From assembly GCA_023213395.1 (NCBI GenBank), contig CM041465.1:121589741-121653740 (forward strand): a stretch of 64,000 nt of DNA. The letters are read 5' to 3'. Of this stretch, positions 54,328-64,000 are shown in pieces. Under the pieces are notes generated by a model. That model ran no database searches. It saw only the letters and a list, made by a program, of their open reading frames with translations, and was not told the DNA's origin. Made by a program: the position numbers and the translations under genes. Positions within the stretch are counted from its first letter, which is position 1. Every line of letters begins with the position of its first letter. The stretch is from Cycas panzhihuaensis (taxonomy: Eukaryota > Cycadophyta).

Positions 54328-56739
54328 GTATGACTAAGTTATGCATTCTTGGCAGGTGATGCAATCTGTTTATAAGAGGTCTTGATTTTCTATTGCTGCA
54401 CAGATTTTATGAAACAGCAATTTTTTTTTTTCCTTTTTTAATAATCATTGTGCAATGGGGGGAATAAGTTTTCCAACAAACACCTGATAGGCTGATATAA
54501 ATATGGACAGTGTAACTGGCTATAATGAAAACATTCCAAGCACACTAAAATTATTAGAAATATGAAATCATGTAAAAGCGCATGTGCATCTCTGTGGATA
54601 TTCAAACAGTTAAAGTGAGTTTCTAGTGGCTAGTTTGTTTCATATTCCAAGATTGACAGTTAAAATGATTATGAATTATCAAATGATTGCTGAGGCAAAT
54701 TTTTGACACTGAATGTTCACAAATTAAAAAAATGGAAGACAAAAGCACAGAACTAAGCTCATTACACCTGCACGTTTACAGAAGGACCAATCAAATGAGA
54801 TTACAGTAAAGTATGACTTTCTTGGATGAATTGTTGGTTCTTGAAATTCATTTTTCAACTAGTATTCCCTCGGCCTTTGGGTAATACCTTACACTACAAC
54901 AGGCAACAAGTTTCGAGAAGGTGCCAATCATATTAGCATTCCCAATCCAGATGCCATACCAACTATGAATTAGGGATTAGATCCTTGATTCTTTCAAACC
55001 AGCTTGATCTAAAAATGGTTAACCCATAGTTTTACTCCGCGTAGCAAAGGGAAGGATAAATATATTCTTTCTACTCTGTGATTAAAGAGGGCACTATAAT
55101 AACTTCAAACTATTGAAGAAAAAAAGCTAAAAAGAACTTCAACCTGAAAAAAGAAACTTGCAGGAAAAGCAACTCCATTGGTACATTACAAAGAACAGAA
55201 TTGACCTAAGAAGATTGCAGATAAAAGATTTGTGCATGTGCACAGGCAATTTGAGAACAAAACTGGCAGTGAAGGAATAAAGCAGGCAACATTCAAGAAA
55301 TACCTGTGCTCAGCAGCCTTACAACCCATTCTTTGCACTAGGTGATTGAAATAGGTCCCCCTTACGCTGGTTGCACCTTTGGATTCATGTTGGCCTTTGC
55401 CTTGAATCTTGAACCTTTTGACCGATAAGGACCCTAGTTATGGGATTATTTATAACTTTTCTTTTAAATTAGGTTTCTGTAGATTGAATTTGCTTAGGGA
55501 TAATGGTTCTCGGGAAGATCCTCATGATGAACAATTATTTTCTAGGAAAATATGTGCTTTTGTGTGGAATTTATTGTGTACTGATTAGTGTTCCATACAG
55601 GCTGTCTCAAGGCCAAAAAAATATCTATAAATGTTTTCAGTCTTAACAATGTCTTCTCACATTCTCACAGTGCCATTCGTGTTGGAATTCTCATGCAAGA
55701 GGTTTATGTTGATTGCACAATGATGGAATTATCATGGCAGAATGCTCATATCAATATGCTTGCAAGTGCAACATGGAATACACATATCCAAGTCTTTGCT
55801 TCCTAATACATTATGTAATTAAATTAGTCACTATTACAATGTGATGCATGCCAAATAATACCATGTACTTAGATGCTCGTCTCTCTTATCAAGCTACATG
55901 TGAGAATGGCCTACATAAGCCATCAAAATAGGTGCATTGCCAATGACTTGCCGCTTGTTGGCACCAGCTATGTGAATATTCCTATATAATGTCATTTCAG
56001 CATATTGCCATTACATAACATAATCTGTTTACAGTCATTAACATATTTGTTAATCACATCTTGTTAGGATTCCCAATTGTTGGAATGTTGTTGAACCATT
56101 TTGGGCAAAATGCTGCCATCATCCCCTTAAATTGTCACTTGTGTCATTGTTCCAAGTCAGGTGCAGGAAGTGCTAGATGTCTGTTGGAAAATTAATTGCT
56201 TGATAAAATATCATTATTGATCTGAATCTAGGCATAGGGGTAAGTGTTCATGACCAAGCCCGAGTTGCAGATCCCTCTTTAACTAGAAAGAGATAATTTC
56301 TCTTGTATTTCTTTTCATTTATGATTTTAATCAAATAAATTCAAGTTTGACACCTTGGATCAAAGCAGAAGGCTTCTCATCAGCTTCAAAAACAGTGGAT
56401 GTAGGTGTAAAGCAATGCCATAAAAGAAACTTTTAAGTTTGGCTGTCTTGCAGCCACAAAAATTGTCATACGACATTGGCACCAATCATACAGCCAAGTT
56501 AGGCTGAGTTAATCTGGAAAGAATAATTTTGCCCATAAAAGGGCAAGAAGAACCTCATACTTTTGGGTCATGACTTGAGAGGACTGCTCCTTATCCTTGT
56601 TTGGAAATTTTTGTACTTCTAGACAACACTAGTAGAAGCTTATACACCAAGCCATGTAGTAGGTACAACAACCCCTAGAGGTCATGCAACATGTCATACA
56701 AAAAGCCCACAAATTGTACATTCAAAATATAGTTCATTT
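54328..56739. other. Unique-looking DNA, probable intron
   Basis: No recognisable retroelement or exon. An open stretch at 55588-55806 has no known domain. The next LKR/SDH exon (WNPAGAIRAG) was not found in any frame. Confidence 0.45.
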
Positions 56740-57275
56740 TGTTAGACCTTTATGTTTAAATGTTAAGTAATATACTTTATATTGTAATGTTATGTACTTA
56801 ATGTAAGGGTGCTTTACCACCTAATGTGATAAAGCACACACCCACATTCTTTCTAGTAGCATAATTCTGTAACTTGAAAGTCAATGTACCCCTCATGCAT
56901 TCTTGCACATGTGAATGCACATGGGTCAAGGCATGCATATTTGACAAGTGTCAAATATGCAGCCCCCTAAAGTTTCTCCTCCTGTACATATTGAGACCAT
57001 TTCTCATGTAGCTAACAAGAGAGTGAGGTATTGTATTGTTATGCTATTCGTTTGAATATAGACGATCTTGTTTATTTGGAGTGAGGATCAATTCCTACTT
57101 TTTCATATCTTTTGTCTTTATATGCTTGATTCATGCTTGTTTAGTTGCTTCTTATTTTCATGGTGCTATTGATGTGATGCTAATCATCTTATTCTCTTAG
57201 CACACTCATTCTCCGAAAAATTCTAAGCTACGTTTCATCATCATTTCATGTTAGAGTTGAATGCTCAACTCAACA
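56740..57275 (+). repeat. C3a copia 5' LTR
   Basis: 536 bases from TGTTAGACC to CAACA. Similar over its length to C2 and C3b LTRs (ATGTTAAGTAATATACTTT, GTGATAAAGCACACACCCAC). A PBS follows. Confidence 0.82.
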
Positions 57276-57277
57276 TT

Positions 57278-57288
57278 TGGTATTAGAG
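57278..57288 (+). promoter_or_regulatory. C3a primer binding site
   Basis: TGGTATTAGAG, initiator tRNA-Met type with one mismatch. Confidence 0.82.
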
Positions 57289-59015
57289 TTGCTTGAAGAG
57301 GAGCATCTATTGTTTTCAAGCTTGAGGGAGAGGCACCAAACCCTTAGTGACGACCTTCGCTCTCCGAAGGCAATCCAAGGCCCAATTTTGTTTGTTTTCT
57401 ACAGATTTTTCATTATTTTAAAGCATTTGTAGGTTAGAAATTACCAGATCTAATTTGTAAAGTTTTTCTAAGGCTTGATTTGTATTTGTAACAAAAGAAA
57501 TATATAAATATCACTAGTTTTCTCTATTTTTTGCATTAAAAAATTATTTTGCAGGGTCTTTATCAATAAATCTATAGGTTCACCCTATGATTCTCCATTG
57601 CTGGCATCAAAATCTTGCCTCACACTATGTTTCTACTTATTGGTTGTACTTGGGAGTACTTGTTGTTAGGTAGATTCACCAAAGAAAAAAAGACTATCTT
57701 CAGTTAATAAAAATTGGTTGTTCACACTTTTGGGATTCCTTGCATCTGTTGCAACCTAGTCACCATTATTCCAAGTGAGAAAATCTCACTCAAAAGAGGG
57801 TTTTCACACCGGATTGCCTATCTGTTCATGTTGTTGTTCGTGCGCCTCTCCTCATGTAGAAATGATTCGATCCCACTCATTTTGCACAACGATCGTGAAA
57901 CTACTCTAGAATAGTGATTTCATGCTAAAAATCACTAATGCATCAATCTTTGAAGATTTCGGTGCTTAAATTGATTGATTCGATTGATTTTTTGTTGATC
58001 GGCGTGCACTTAACATTGTTGACTTTCGCTTCGTACTCACCCCATGGTAAACGAAATGCCACAAAACTTTAGACAACTCTTCATTAGGCCTAGACAGAGG
58101 CTCACCTAAAATTACATGAGGATACGCTCCTTCTGGAGGTAGATCGATCAACTTGAAGCATTTAGATTTTGTCGTCGCTGCCTCTTTCATTTCTTCGAAG
58201 AAAATTTTCAATTTTCAATATTATAAAATAAACTTTAGGTTATGTAAAGTGGAATATTATGAGAATATTCTACATTTGATAAACTTTATTTTCTTAAAGC
58301 TTTTTTTAATGTGATTTAATCATATTTCATTATTTTAAAGCCAAATTTTAGCCTTTTTTAATTTTTTGAGCTCCATTAACACATTAAAAATTTTCAAATG
58401 TGTTTTTGACTCAAAAAATGAGTGATTTCAAATCAAATTTTGCACTTCTAATGATAAATTCACATAGTACATGTGTTTTAGATCTCCCTGCGTGGCGACC
58501 TTCTTGCCATAGTCATTAAAAAGGGCCCAAAAAATCACTTTTTTAAATATAAAATCACTCATGTTGAAGCGGGTTAGGACTATTTATAGTCCTAACATTG
58601 TTGTGGTGGCGTGTTTACTTGGCGCATATGATTAAAAGTGGCATTTAGTGGTTGTTCTTTCATTTAAAAATGAACCCACTTCAAGTACTACAAGCAATGA
58701 AGCTTTCTTCATTTAGCACTTGATACTTTGTTTTTAAGTGCTCTTGGACAACACTTAAAGAGTTCTTTTTAGCACTCAAGTAGCTTCTTTTTGAAGCCTT
58801 TGTATCAATTTTTTTTTCAAGCATCTATAAAGCAACATCATCATCTGTTTAAGTAATTTATTTTAATCAACTTAAACCCTTAAAAAATTGCTTAAAATAC
58901 TTGTTGGAGAGGTCCAAAAAAGGTTCAAACCTTGCCTCTATATCTCAATCTTGGTGCATTCCCTAGGGGACCAACTGACTATATGGTCGGTGCATGATAA
59001 TTGAGATCATCTTGA
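57289..59015 (+). other. C3a leader, interrupted by C3b
   Basis: Copia leader with no coding pattern. It contains a conserved hairpin at 57354-57370 and ends with TTGGAGAGGTCCAAAAAAGG, also present before gag in C2. Then C3b begins; the expected target copy is CTTGA at 59011-59015. The body of C3a should continue right of the window. Confidence 0.65.
57354..57370 (+). promoter_or_regulatory. Leader hairpin in C3a
   Basis: CCTTCG, loop CTCTC, CGAAGG. Lies in a 43-base block (57338-57380) that differs at only one base from C3b 59648-59690, although neighbouring leader sequence is diverged. Confidence 0.7.
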
Positions 59016-59570
59016 TGTTAAATCTTATGTTTACATGTTAAGTATGTACTTTATTCACTTTATTCTTTCATTCATTATTTTGTACTTTATGGGGTGACTT
59101 ACCACTTAAGTGATAAAGTGCGCACCCACATTCCTCCTAGTGATATAACATTGTAACTAAAGGGTCAAATGGACCCTCATGCATCTTTGCTCACTTAAGA
59201 GCCCAAAAGGACACATGTCCTTCATGCATGACATGCAAGACATGCATTGCATGTAGCTTGGATGTTTGCCACTTGTCAAACATCCAACGTTGTTAGGTAA
59301 ACATCAGTTACTCTATATTAAGACCTCTCCTCATGTCTCATATGTAGAATTTGAGTGTAATGTTATGCTACCAGTTTGCTAATCAATTGGTATTGTTTGG
59401 AGTAGGACTAATTCCTTCTCCTCATACTTTGGTATCACCTTGCTCCTTTGATCTTGGTCTTTGCTTATCTTTTATTTTTGCTCTTATGGTTTCTAGAACT
59501 AGAAGTGAACTATCTTCATGATCTTGGATTTTATTGGTCTTAGGCATTCTAATCCTTTGACCTTCTCAAT
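59016..59570 (+). repeat. C3b 5' LTR
   Basis: About 555 bases from TGTTAAATC to about CTTCTCAAT. The right end is uncertain by a few bases. It contains CACTTAAGTGATAAAGT, part of the C2 palindrome, and TATATTAA at 59314-59321. Confidence 0.85.
59314..59321 (+). promoter_or_regulatory. C3b LTR TATA-like box
   Basis: TATATTAA at the position matching TATTTAA in C2. Confidence 0.5.
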
Positions 59571-59573
59571 ATT

Positions 59574-59584
59574 TGGTATCAGAG
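59574..59584 (+). promoter_or_regulatory. C3b primer binding site
   Basis: TGGTATCAGAG, a perfect initiator tRNA-Met match, shortly after the LTR. Confidence 0.92.
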
Positions 59585-60371
59585 CTAGAGGAGACTAGTT
59601 CCCTCTATTATGATTTCTTCTTCAAGGGAGACTTAGGTGGGTTTTACAAACCCTTGGTGACGACCTTCGCTCTCCGAAGGCAATCCAAGGTTTGTTTAAG
59701 CTCACCACTGCAGATCAAAACATTTATGGAGTATTCTAAAGGTTGGAGATTATTATACTCTGATTTGAAATACTTTTCAAAACTTCTTCAGAGGTTTTGA
59801 GTTAGTTTACTCACGTTTTCTTGTGTTTTTTCACTAAAAATTGGACTTTTCAGTTGGTTCTTCTTACAGATCAAGGTGATGGAGTATTATGATGAGTTTT
59901 ACATCTCACTGACTGAGATTATCACAAGCTACTAACTTGCTGCAGGTTGTGAATTAATTCTGGGCATTTTTTAGCCCTCAAACCCCACATAGAGAGTTCA
60001 AACTGCTCATGCACACTAGTTGGAGTGTCCTTCTCATCTGGAAAAGGCTGCACACCTCTTAGTGGGGCCCATGGACATTTAACAAAGAAGAAACGAGAGT
60101 GAAAGTTGTTGTACGTTTGATTTTAAGACCCCCCACCTGATCAACCCTACCTGCCTTGTCCTAGATTTGACTTGGTCAACTGTTCGATCTCCTTTATAGA
60201 TCAGGGTTGGACCAACTCTTTTGCCTAGTCCTCCATCCCTCATCACTCCGTTCAGTTGTTGATCTTCTAGTAAGATCAGGACTGTTGGTTTTGTTAGAAG
60301 GTGCAACTTAAGCGACGAAAGCATTGAGTTTCCAAGTCATCTGCTAGCTTCAAGCTCTTTACAACTTAAAC
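59585..60371 (+). other. C3b leader
   Basis: Non-coding. Holds the conserved hairpin at 59664-59680. The last part (TTAAGCGACGAAAGCATTGA) is shared with C2. Confidence 0.65.
59664..59680 (+). promoter_or_regulatory. Leader hairpin in C3b
   Basis: Same 6-base stem and CTCTC loop as at 57354. Located about 80 bases after the PBS, where packaging or dimerisation signals of retroelements are often found. Confidence 0.7.
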
Positions 60372-60940
60372 ATGGTTGCTCTAAACATGCTTAATGCATG
60401 CACAATCAAGTTGACAGGTCAAGAGAATTATCAAGATTAAAAGAGGCAAACACAAAACCTCTTAAAGATGAATGAACTTTGGGGCTATGTTTCTAGCATA
60501 ATTCCTTTACTTGAACCTAAGGAGATTGATGGTGGTGTTGTTGATCCTGATGCTGATTATATTGCCACTTGGGAAGCTAAGGATGAAATAACTTTGGCAT
60601 TTTTAGACATCGTTATTGATGTGAATGTTGATTAAAACATTTCAAATGCTAAAACATCTAAGGAAGCTTGGGACATTTTGTCCTTCTTGTATGAAAGGCG
60701 GGATGAAGCTCGCATATTATTGGTAAAAGTAAAACTTTATTCTATAAAGTATGCAAAGCCTCGTCAGCAATTCTAGCAGTAGCAGTGGTTTCAACAATAG
60801 CAACAGCACTATCCCCCTTGACAAAATCGAGGTGCATATCGAGGAGGTCAAAGATGAAAGGGGGGTTTCAAAGGTGGCAATCAATGCCACACAAATCTGT
60901 TTGCAGAAGAGGATAAGCTACTTTGTGCTTATCACACTTC
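60372..60940 (+). pseudogene. C3b gag, internally deleted
   Basis: ATG at 60372 gives MVALNMLNACTIKLTGQENY, then ELWGYVSSIIPLLEPKEID, YIATWEAKDEITLAFLDIVI and EAWDILSFLYERRDEARILL. After LYSIKYAKP the sequence jumps to the Asn/Gly-rich tail (RGAYRGGQR). Compared with C2 about 300 bases holding the second half of capsid and the CCHC knuckle are missing. Stops occur at two or more sites. Confidence 0.88.
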
Positions 60941-61800
60941 AGATGTTGATCAAACTTAGATCATTGACTCAGGGGCATCACGTCACATGACTAGAAGTGA
61001 AGAATTTCTTTATAACATCAAAGAAGGAAATGGTAAATCAGTGACTTTTGGCAACAATGAATCAGTGCAGGTTTCTAGTATAGGCAAAGTTGCCTTATTT
61101 CATTCTTCTTCAACATTTTCCAATGGTGATGCCTACTACATTCCTTCCATGGAGAAGAGTTTGCTATCTGTTAGCCAATTGGATAAGCAACATATGAGCA
61201 TTTTGTTTAAAAATGGGAAGTGTGTCATCAGTGACAAGCATGATCAAGTTGTAGCCATTGGTCATGAAGACCATGGCCTTTATAAGTTAGATGCAAATAA
61301 CATAACTCTTGATTCTGCTTACTCTGTCACGCCATCATCAACAAAGATGCAACTTTGGCATTATCATCTAGGCCACTTGAGTTTAAACAATATCAAGTTG
61401 ATGATAAACAAGAACATGGTGCATGGACTTCCAAAGCTATATGGTTCAAAATGCCTTTGTGAAGCTAATATAATAGGGACACAACATAGATTGCCTTTTC
61501 CTAAAGGCAAAGCATGGCGTGCATCATATCTGTTGCAGCTAATACATTCTGATTTATGTGGACCTATGTCCACAATATCTTTTGGAGGAGCATTGTATTA
61601 CATCTCCTTCATAGATGATTTTTCTCACAAAGTTTGGGTTTACTTCCTCAAACAGAAGTTTGAAGCATTCCAAAAGTTCAAGGAATTCAAGCTTGAAGTA
61701 GAAAATGAATCTGGCTATACAATCAAAATGCTAAGGTCAAATAATGGAGGTGAATTCACCCAATTCTGCAAGGATAACAACATTTGGAGATAGCTTACTA
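60941..61800 (+). pseudogene. C3b protease and integrase (broken)
   Basis: The protease active site IIDSGASRHMTRSEEFLYNI is preceded by a TAG where C2 has Trp. The pre-integrase domain is LWHYHLGHLSLNNIKLM, CLCEANIIGTQHRLPF; the last Cys of the zinc site is Asn. Integrase: SFIDDFSHKVWVYF (first Asp), then MLRSNNGGEFT where the second Asp is Asn (AAT at 61740-61742). A TAG ends the stretch at 61792. Confidence 0.9.
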
Positions 61801-62180
61801 TTCCTCATACTCCTCAACAAAATGGAGTCTCTGAACGTATGAATAGAACTTTGACAAACAAAGCCAAAGCTATGATGCATGCAAAGGGACTCATACAAGC
61901 ATATTGGGCAGAAGCATTCCACACAGCAGCTTATGTGGCAAATCAAAGTCCTACTTAAAGATCCGACATCACACGGAAGAAGTTTGGTGCGGTAAAAACC
62001 TCACGGTCACTTAAGGACATTTGGGTGCACTGCATATATGTACATCCCCGATTAGCAAAGATCTAAGTTAGATAAACATAGTCTAAAATGCATATTTGTA
62101 GGCTATGCCACTCATAATAAAGCTTACAAGTTGTATGATCCTATTGGGAAGAAAATGCATCTCTCAAGAGATGTAATCTT
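61801..62180 (+). pseudogene. C3b integrase C-terminal part
   Basis: TPQQNGVSERMNRTLTNKAK keeps the catalytic Glu. A stop follows VANQSPT near 61955. Further on TFGCTAYMYIP, HSLKCIFVGYATHNKAYKLY-type sequence and MHLSRDVIFDEE complete the integrase in changed frames. Confidence 0.85.
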
Positions 62181-63330
62181 TGATGAAGAAGAGCATAAGG
62201 AGTTGGAATCTGGATCCATCCAATCTCCTCTTGATAAAGGTAAAAGGATTGTTGAGTTTTTCCTTCCCTCTCAATCTTCCATATCATGTACATCATCTGC
62301 ACCAGCTAGACCGTCTACATCATCACATACTACTCCACTTGATCCTAGCACATCTTCTTTTGATCCATCACTCAGACCAGAAGACATTGAGGTTCAAGCC
62401 ACGTCAGTTAAAAAATTGCCAAAATGGTTTACACAAACTGTTCAAGACGGCCAAATTATTGAAGGAAAACGTCCATCAAAATATAGCCAGCAAACCAATT
62501 ATGCACTTATGGCTGATGTGCTTTGTGTTGATGAGCCCTCCACCTTTGAGGAGGCATCTCAAAATGACAATTGGAAAGCTGCTATGGATGGAGAAATCCA
62601 TTCTATTGAAAAGAATGGAACATGGGATTTGGTAAAATTGCCAAAGCATAAACAGGCAATCAATAGCAAATGGGTCTACAAAACCAAATTCCATTCTGAT
62701 GGTACACTCAAGCACCAAAAGGCCCGACTTGTTGCAAAGGGTTTCAAGCAAAAAGAAGGCATTGACTATGAAGAGACTTTTGCAGTTGTTGCCAATATGA
62801 ACACCATCAGACTCATCTTGGCCTTAGCTACTCAATGCAAATGGCCAGCATATCAGATGGATGTGAAGAGCGCCTTTCTCAATGGTGATCTTCAGGAGGA
62901 AGTATATTTGGAACAACCTCTTGGTTACAAAGTATAAGGTAAGGAGCACTTGGTTTGTCGCTTGAAAACGGCTTTGTATGGCTTGAAACAAGTTCCTCGT
63001 GCATGGTATTTCAAAATCGATGACTATTTTTTGAGACATGGTTTTTATCGATCCACATCGGACCCCAACTTGTACATCAAAGTTGAGAAAAACGATGTTA
63101 TCTTTATTGTTTTGTATGTTGACGACTTAGTGATCACTGGTAATGACACTAAGATGATACAGATTCTCCAAGATGATTTGAAGAGAACTTTCATGATGAC
63201 AGATCTTGGACTTCTACATTATTTTCTGGGCTTTGAGGTATGGCAACAACTTGTGTCTATTTTCATATCCCAAGCAAATATTCTTGGGACATTTTGTAGC
63301 GGTTCAGGATGCATGACTGCAAACTAGCAC
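62181..63330 (+). pseudogene. C3b reverse transcriptase
   Basis: A Ser/Pro-rich linker (SSAPARPSTSSHTTPLDPST) precedes RT. The open stretch to 62937 has EPSTFEEASQNDNWKAAMDG, NSKWVYKTKFHSDGTLKHQK and MDVKSAFLNGDLQEEVYLEQ. It ends at a TAA where C2 has Gln. From 62950: ALYGLKQVPRAWYFKIDDYF and the active site YVDD in IVLYVDDLVITGND, then LLHYFLGFEVW. All polymerase motifs are present. Confidence 0.92.
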
Positions 63331-64000
63331 CAACGTCTATGGAGAATGGAACAGAGCTTATTCTTAATGAGGAAGCTGAACCTGCAGATCCCACTCTTTA
63401 CCCGCAGTTGATTGGTAGCCTCATTTATCTCACCAACACTCAATTGGATATCTCATTTACAGTTGGGATTTGTTCTAGATACAAGTCTCAACCCAATCAG
63501 AAATATTGGAATGCAACAAAACGCATACTCAAATACATCAAAGGAACATTGCAGCATGGCCTTCAATATGCACATAATGAGGACTTCATCTTGGAAGGAT
63601 TCTGAGATTTTGATTGGGCAGGTTGTCAGGATAGTCGGAGATCCACCTCGGGTTACTGCTTTACCCTTGGTTTAGGAGTTGTTTCATTGAATTGCAAGAA
63701 GCAACCCAATGTTACCTTGTCCTCCACTGAAGTAGAGTGCAAAGCTGCTATCAGTGCAGCTTGTGAGGCTATTTGGCTACGACGGATTCTTGGGGAGCTT
63801 GGACTTAAGCAAAATCACCCCACCAGGATATATTGTGACAATCAGAGTGTACTCAAGTTGGCCAAGAATCTAGTCTTTCATGCACAGACCAAACACATCA
63901 AGGTTCATCATCACTTCATTAGAGAGCATGTGTAGCATGGTGAGATCAACCTCAAAGATGCGGACCTACAGAGGAGCAGACAACAGATATCTTTACCAAG
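63309..64000 (+). pseudogene. C3b RNase H (partial at window end)
   Basis: 63309-63605 has LIGSLIYLTNTQLDISFTVG and RILKYIKGTLQHGLQYAHNE. 63687-63935 has KKQPNVTLSSTEVECKAAIS, EAIWLRRILGELGLKQ, IYCDNQSVLKLAKNLVFHAQ and HIKVHHHFIREHV before a TAG where C2 has Gln. EVECKA replaces EAEYKA of relatives. The sequence ends within the IFTK segment at 64000. Confidence 0.9.

Larger units (their letters stand above)
59016..64000 (+). mobile_element. C3b: Ty1/copia retrotransposon (plus), runs off the window
   Basis: 5' LTR, PBS, leader, gag, protease, integrase, RT and RNase H in copia order, ending in the final part of RNase H at 64000. The 3' LTR is outside. Same family as C2. Coding is more complete than C2 but has stops, a gag deletion and a substituted integrase residue. 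Confidence 0.92.

Noticed and set aside
55588-55806. 72-codon open stretch tested as the next LKR/SDH exon (AIRVG resembles AIRAG)
   Set aside because: Only a few residues agree, the flanking WNPAG and NPA motifs are missing and the codon phase does not fit the donor at 54327.

Overview
This 64 kb window looks like nuclear DNA from a plant with a large, repeat-rich genome. It is almost wholly made of nested LTR retrotransposons of the Ty3/gypsy and Ty1/copia superfamilies. One short intact exon, matching the saccharopine dehydrogenase half of plant LKR/SDH, is the only host coding sequence I can support. The old, deeply nested elements and the lone exon in kilobases of non-coding DNA would suit a conifer or other gymnosperm, but the sequence does not prove that. 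There are no bacterial operons, rRNA, tRNA or CRISPR arrays.

Layout. Bases 1-46500 are best read as one nested locus. The outermost element is G5, a plus-strand gypsy chromovirus. Its reverse transcriptase is visible at 15343-15748 and its RNase H, integrase, chromodomain and 3' LTR start at 44011-46500. Two minus-strand gypsy elements interrupt it. G1 (1-6687 and 14453-15346) is itself split by the copia element C1 (6688-14452; target-site duplication, TSD, TACTC). G2 (15749-44005; TSD TGGGT) is split by the chromovirus G3 (24347-42712; TSD CCTGG). G3 is split twice: in integrase by plus-strand copia C2 (25632-32760; TSD GCCAT) and in the gag zinc knuckle by minus-strand gypsy G4 (35589-41096; TSD ACAAG). 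Rough by-eye LTR divergence falls with depth: G2 about 12%, G3 about 5-6%, C2 about 1-2%. This agrees with the nesting order.

To the right, a copia LTR in minus orientation (C4) is split by a plus-strand chromovirus, G6 (47303-53025; TSD TGTGA). Then come about 3.5 kb of unique-looking DNA holding the LKR/SDH-like exon (54198-54327, with good splice sites). Last are two related plus-strand copia elements: an LTR plus leader (C3a, 56740-59015) and, inserted in it, C3b (59016 to past the window end).

The elements fall into three groups. G3, G5 and G6 are chromoviruses; G3 has a perfect initiator-tRNA-Met primer binding site (PBS), G6 has a degraded one and the PBS of G5 is outside the window. 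G1, G2 and G4 are non-chromodomain gypsy elements with a VDGG or MDGG protease and an unusual PBS ending in TTGG. C1, C2 and C3 are copia elements. Every element is coding-defective by stops, frameshifts, deletions or substituted catalytic residues, so none looks autonomous. C1 has almost identical LTRs in spite of a badly broken pol, which makes it either recently mobilised in trans or affected by sequence error.
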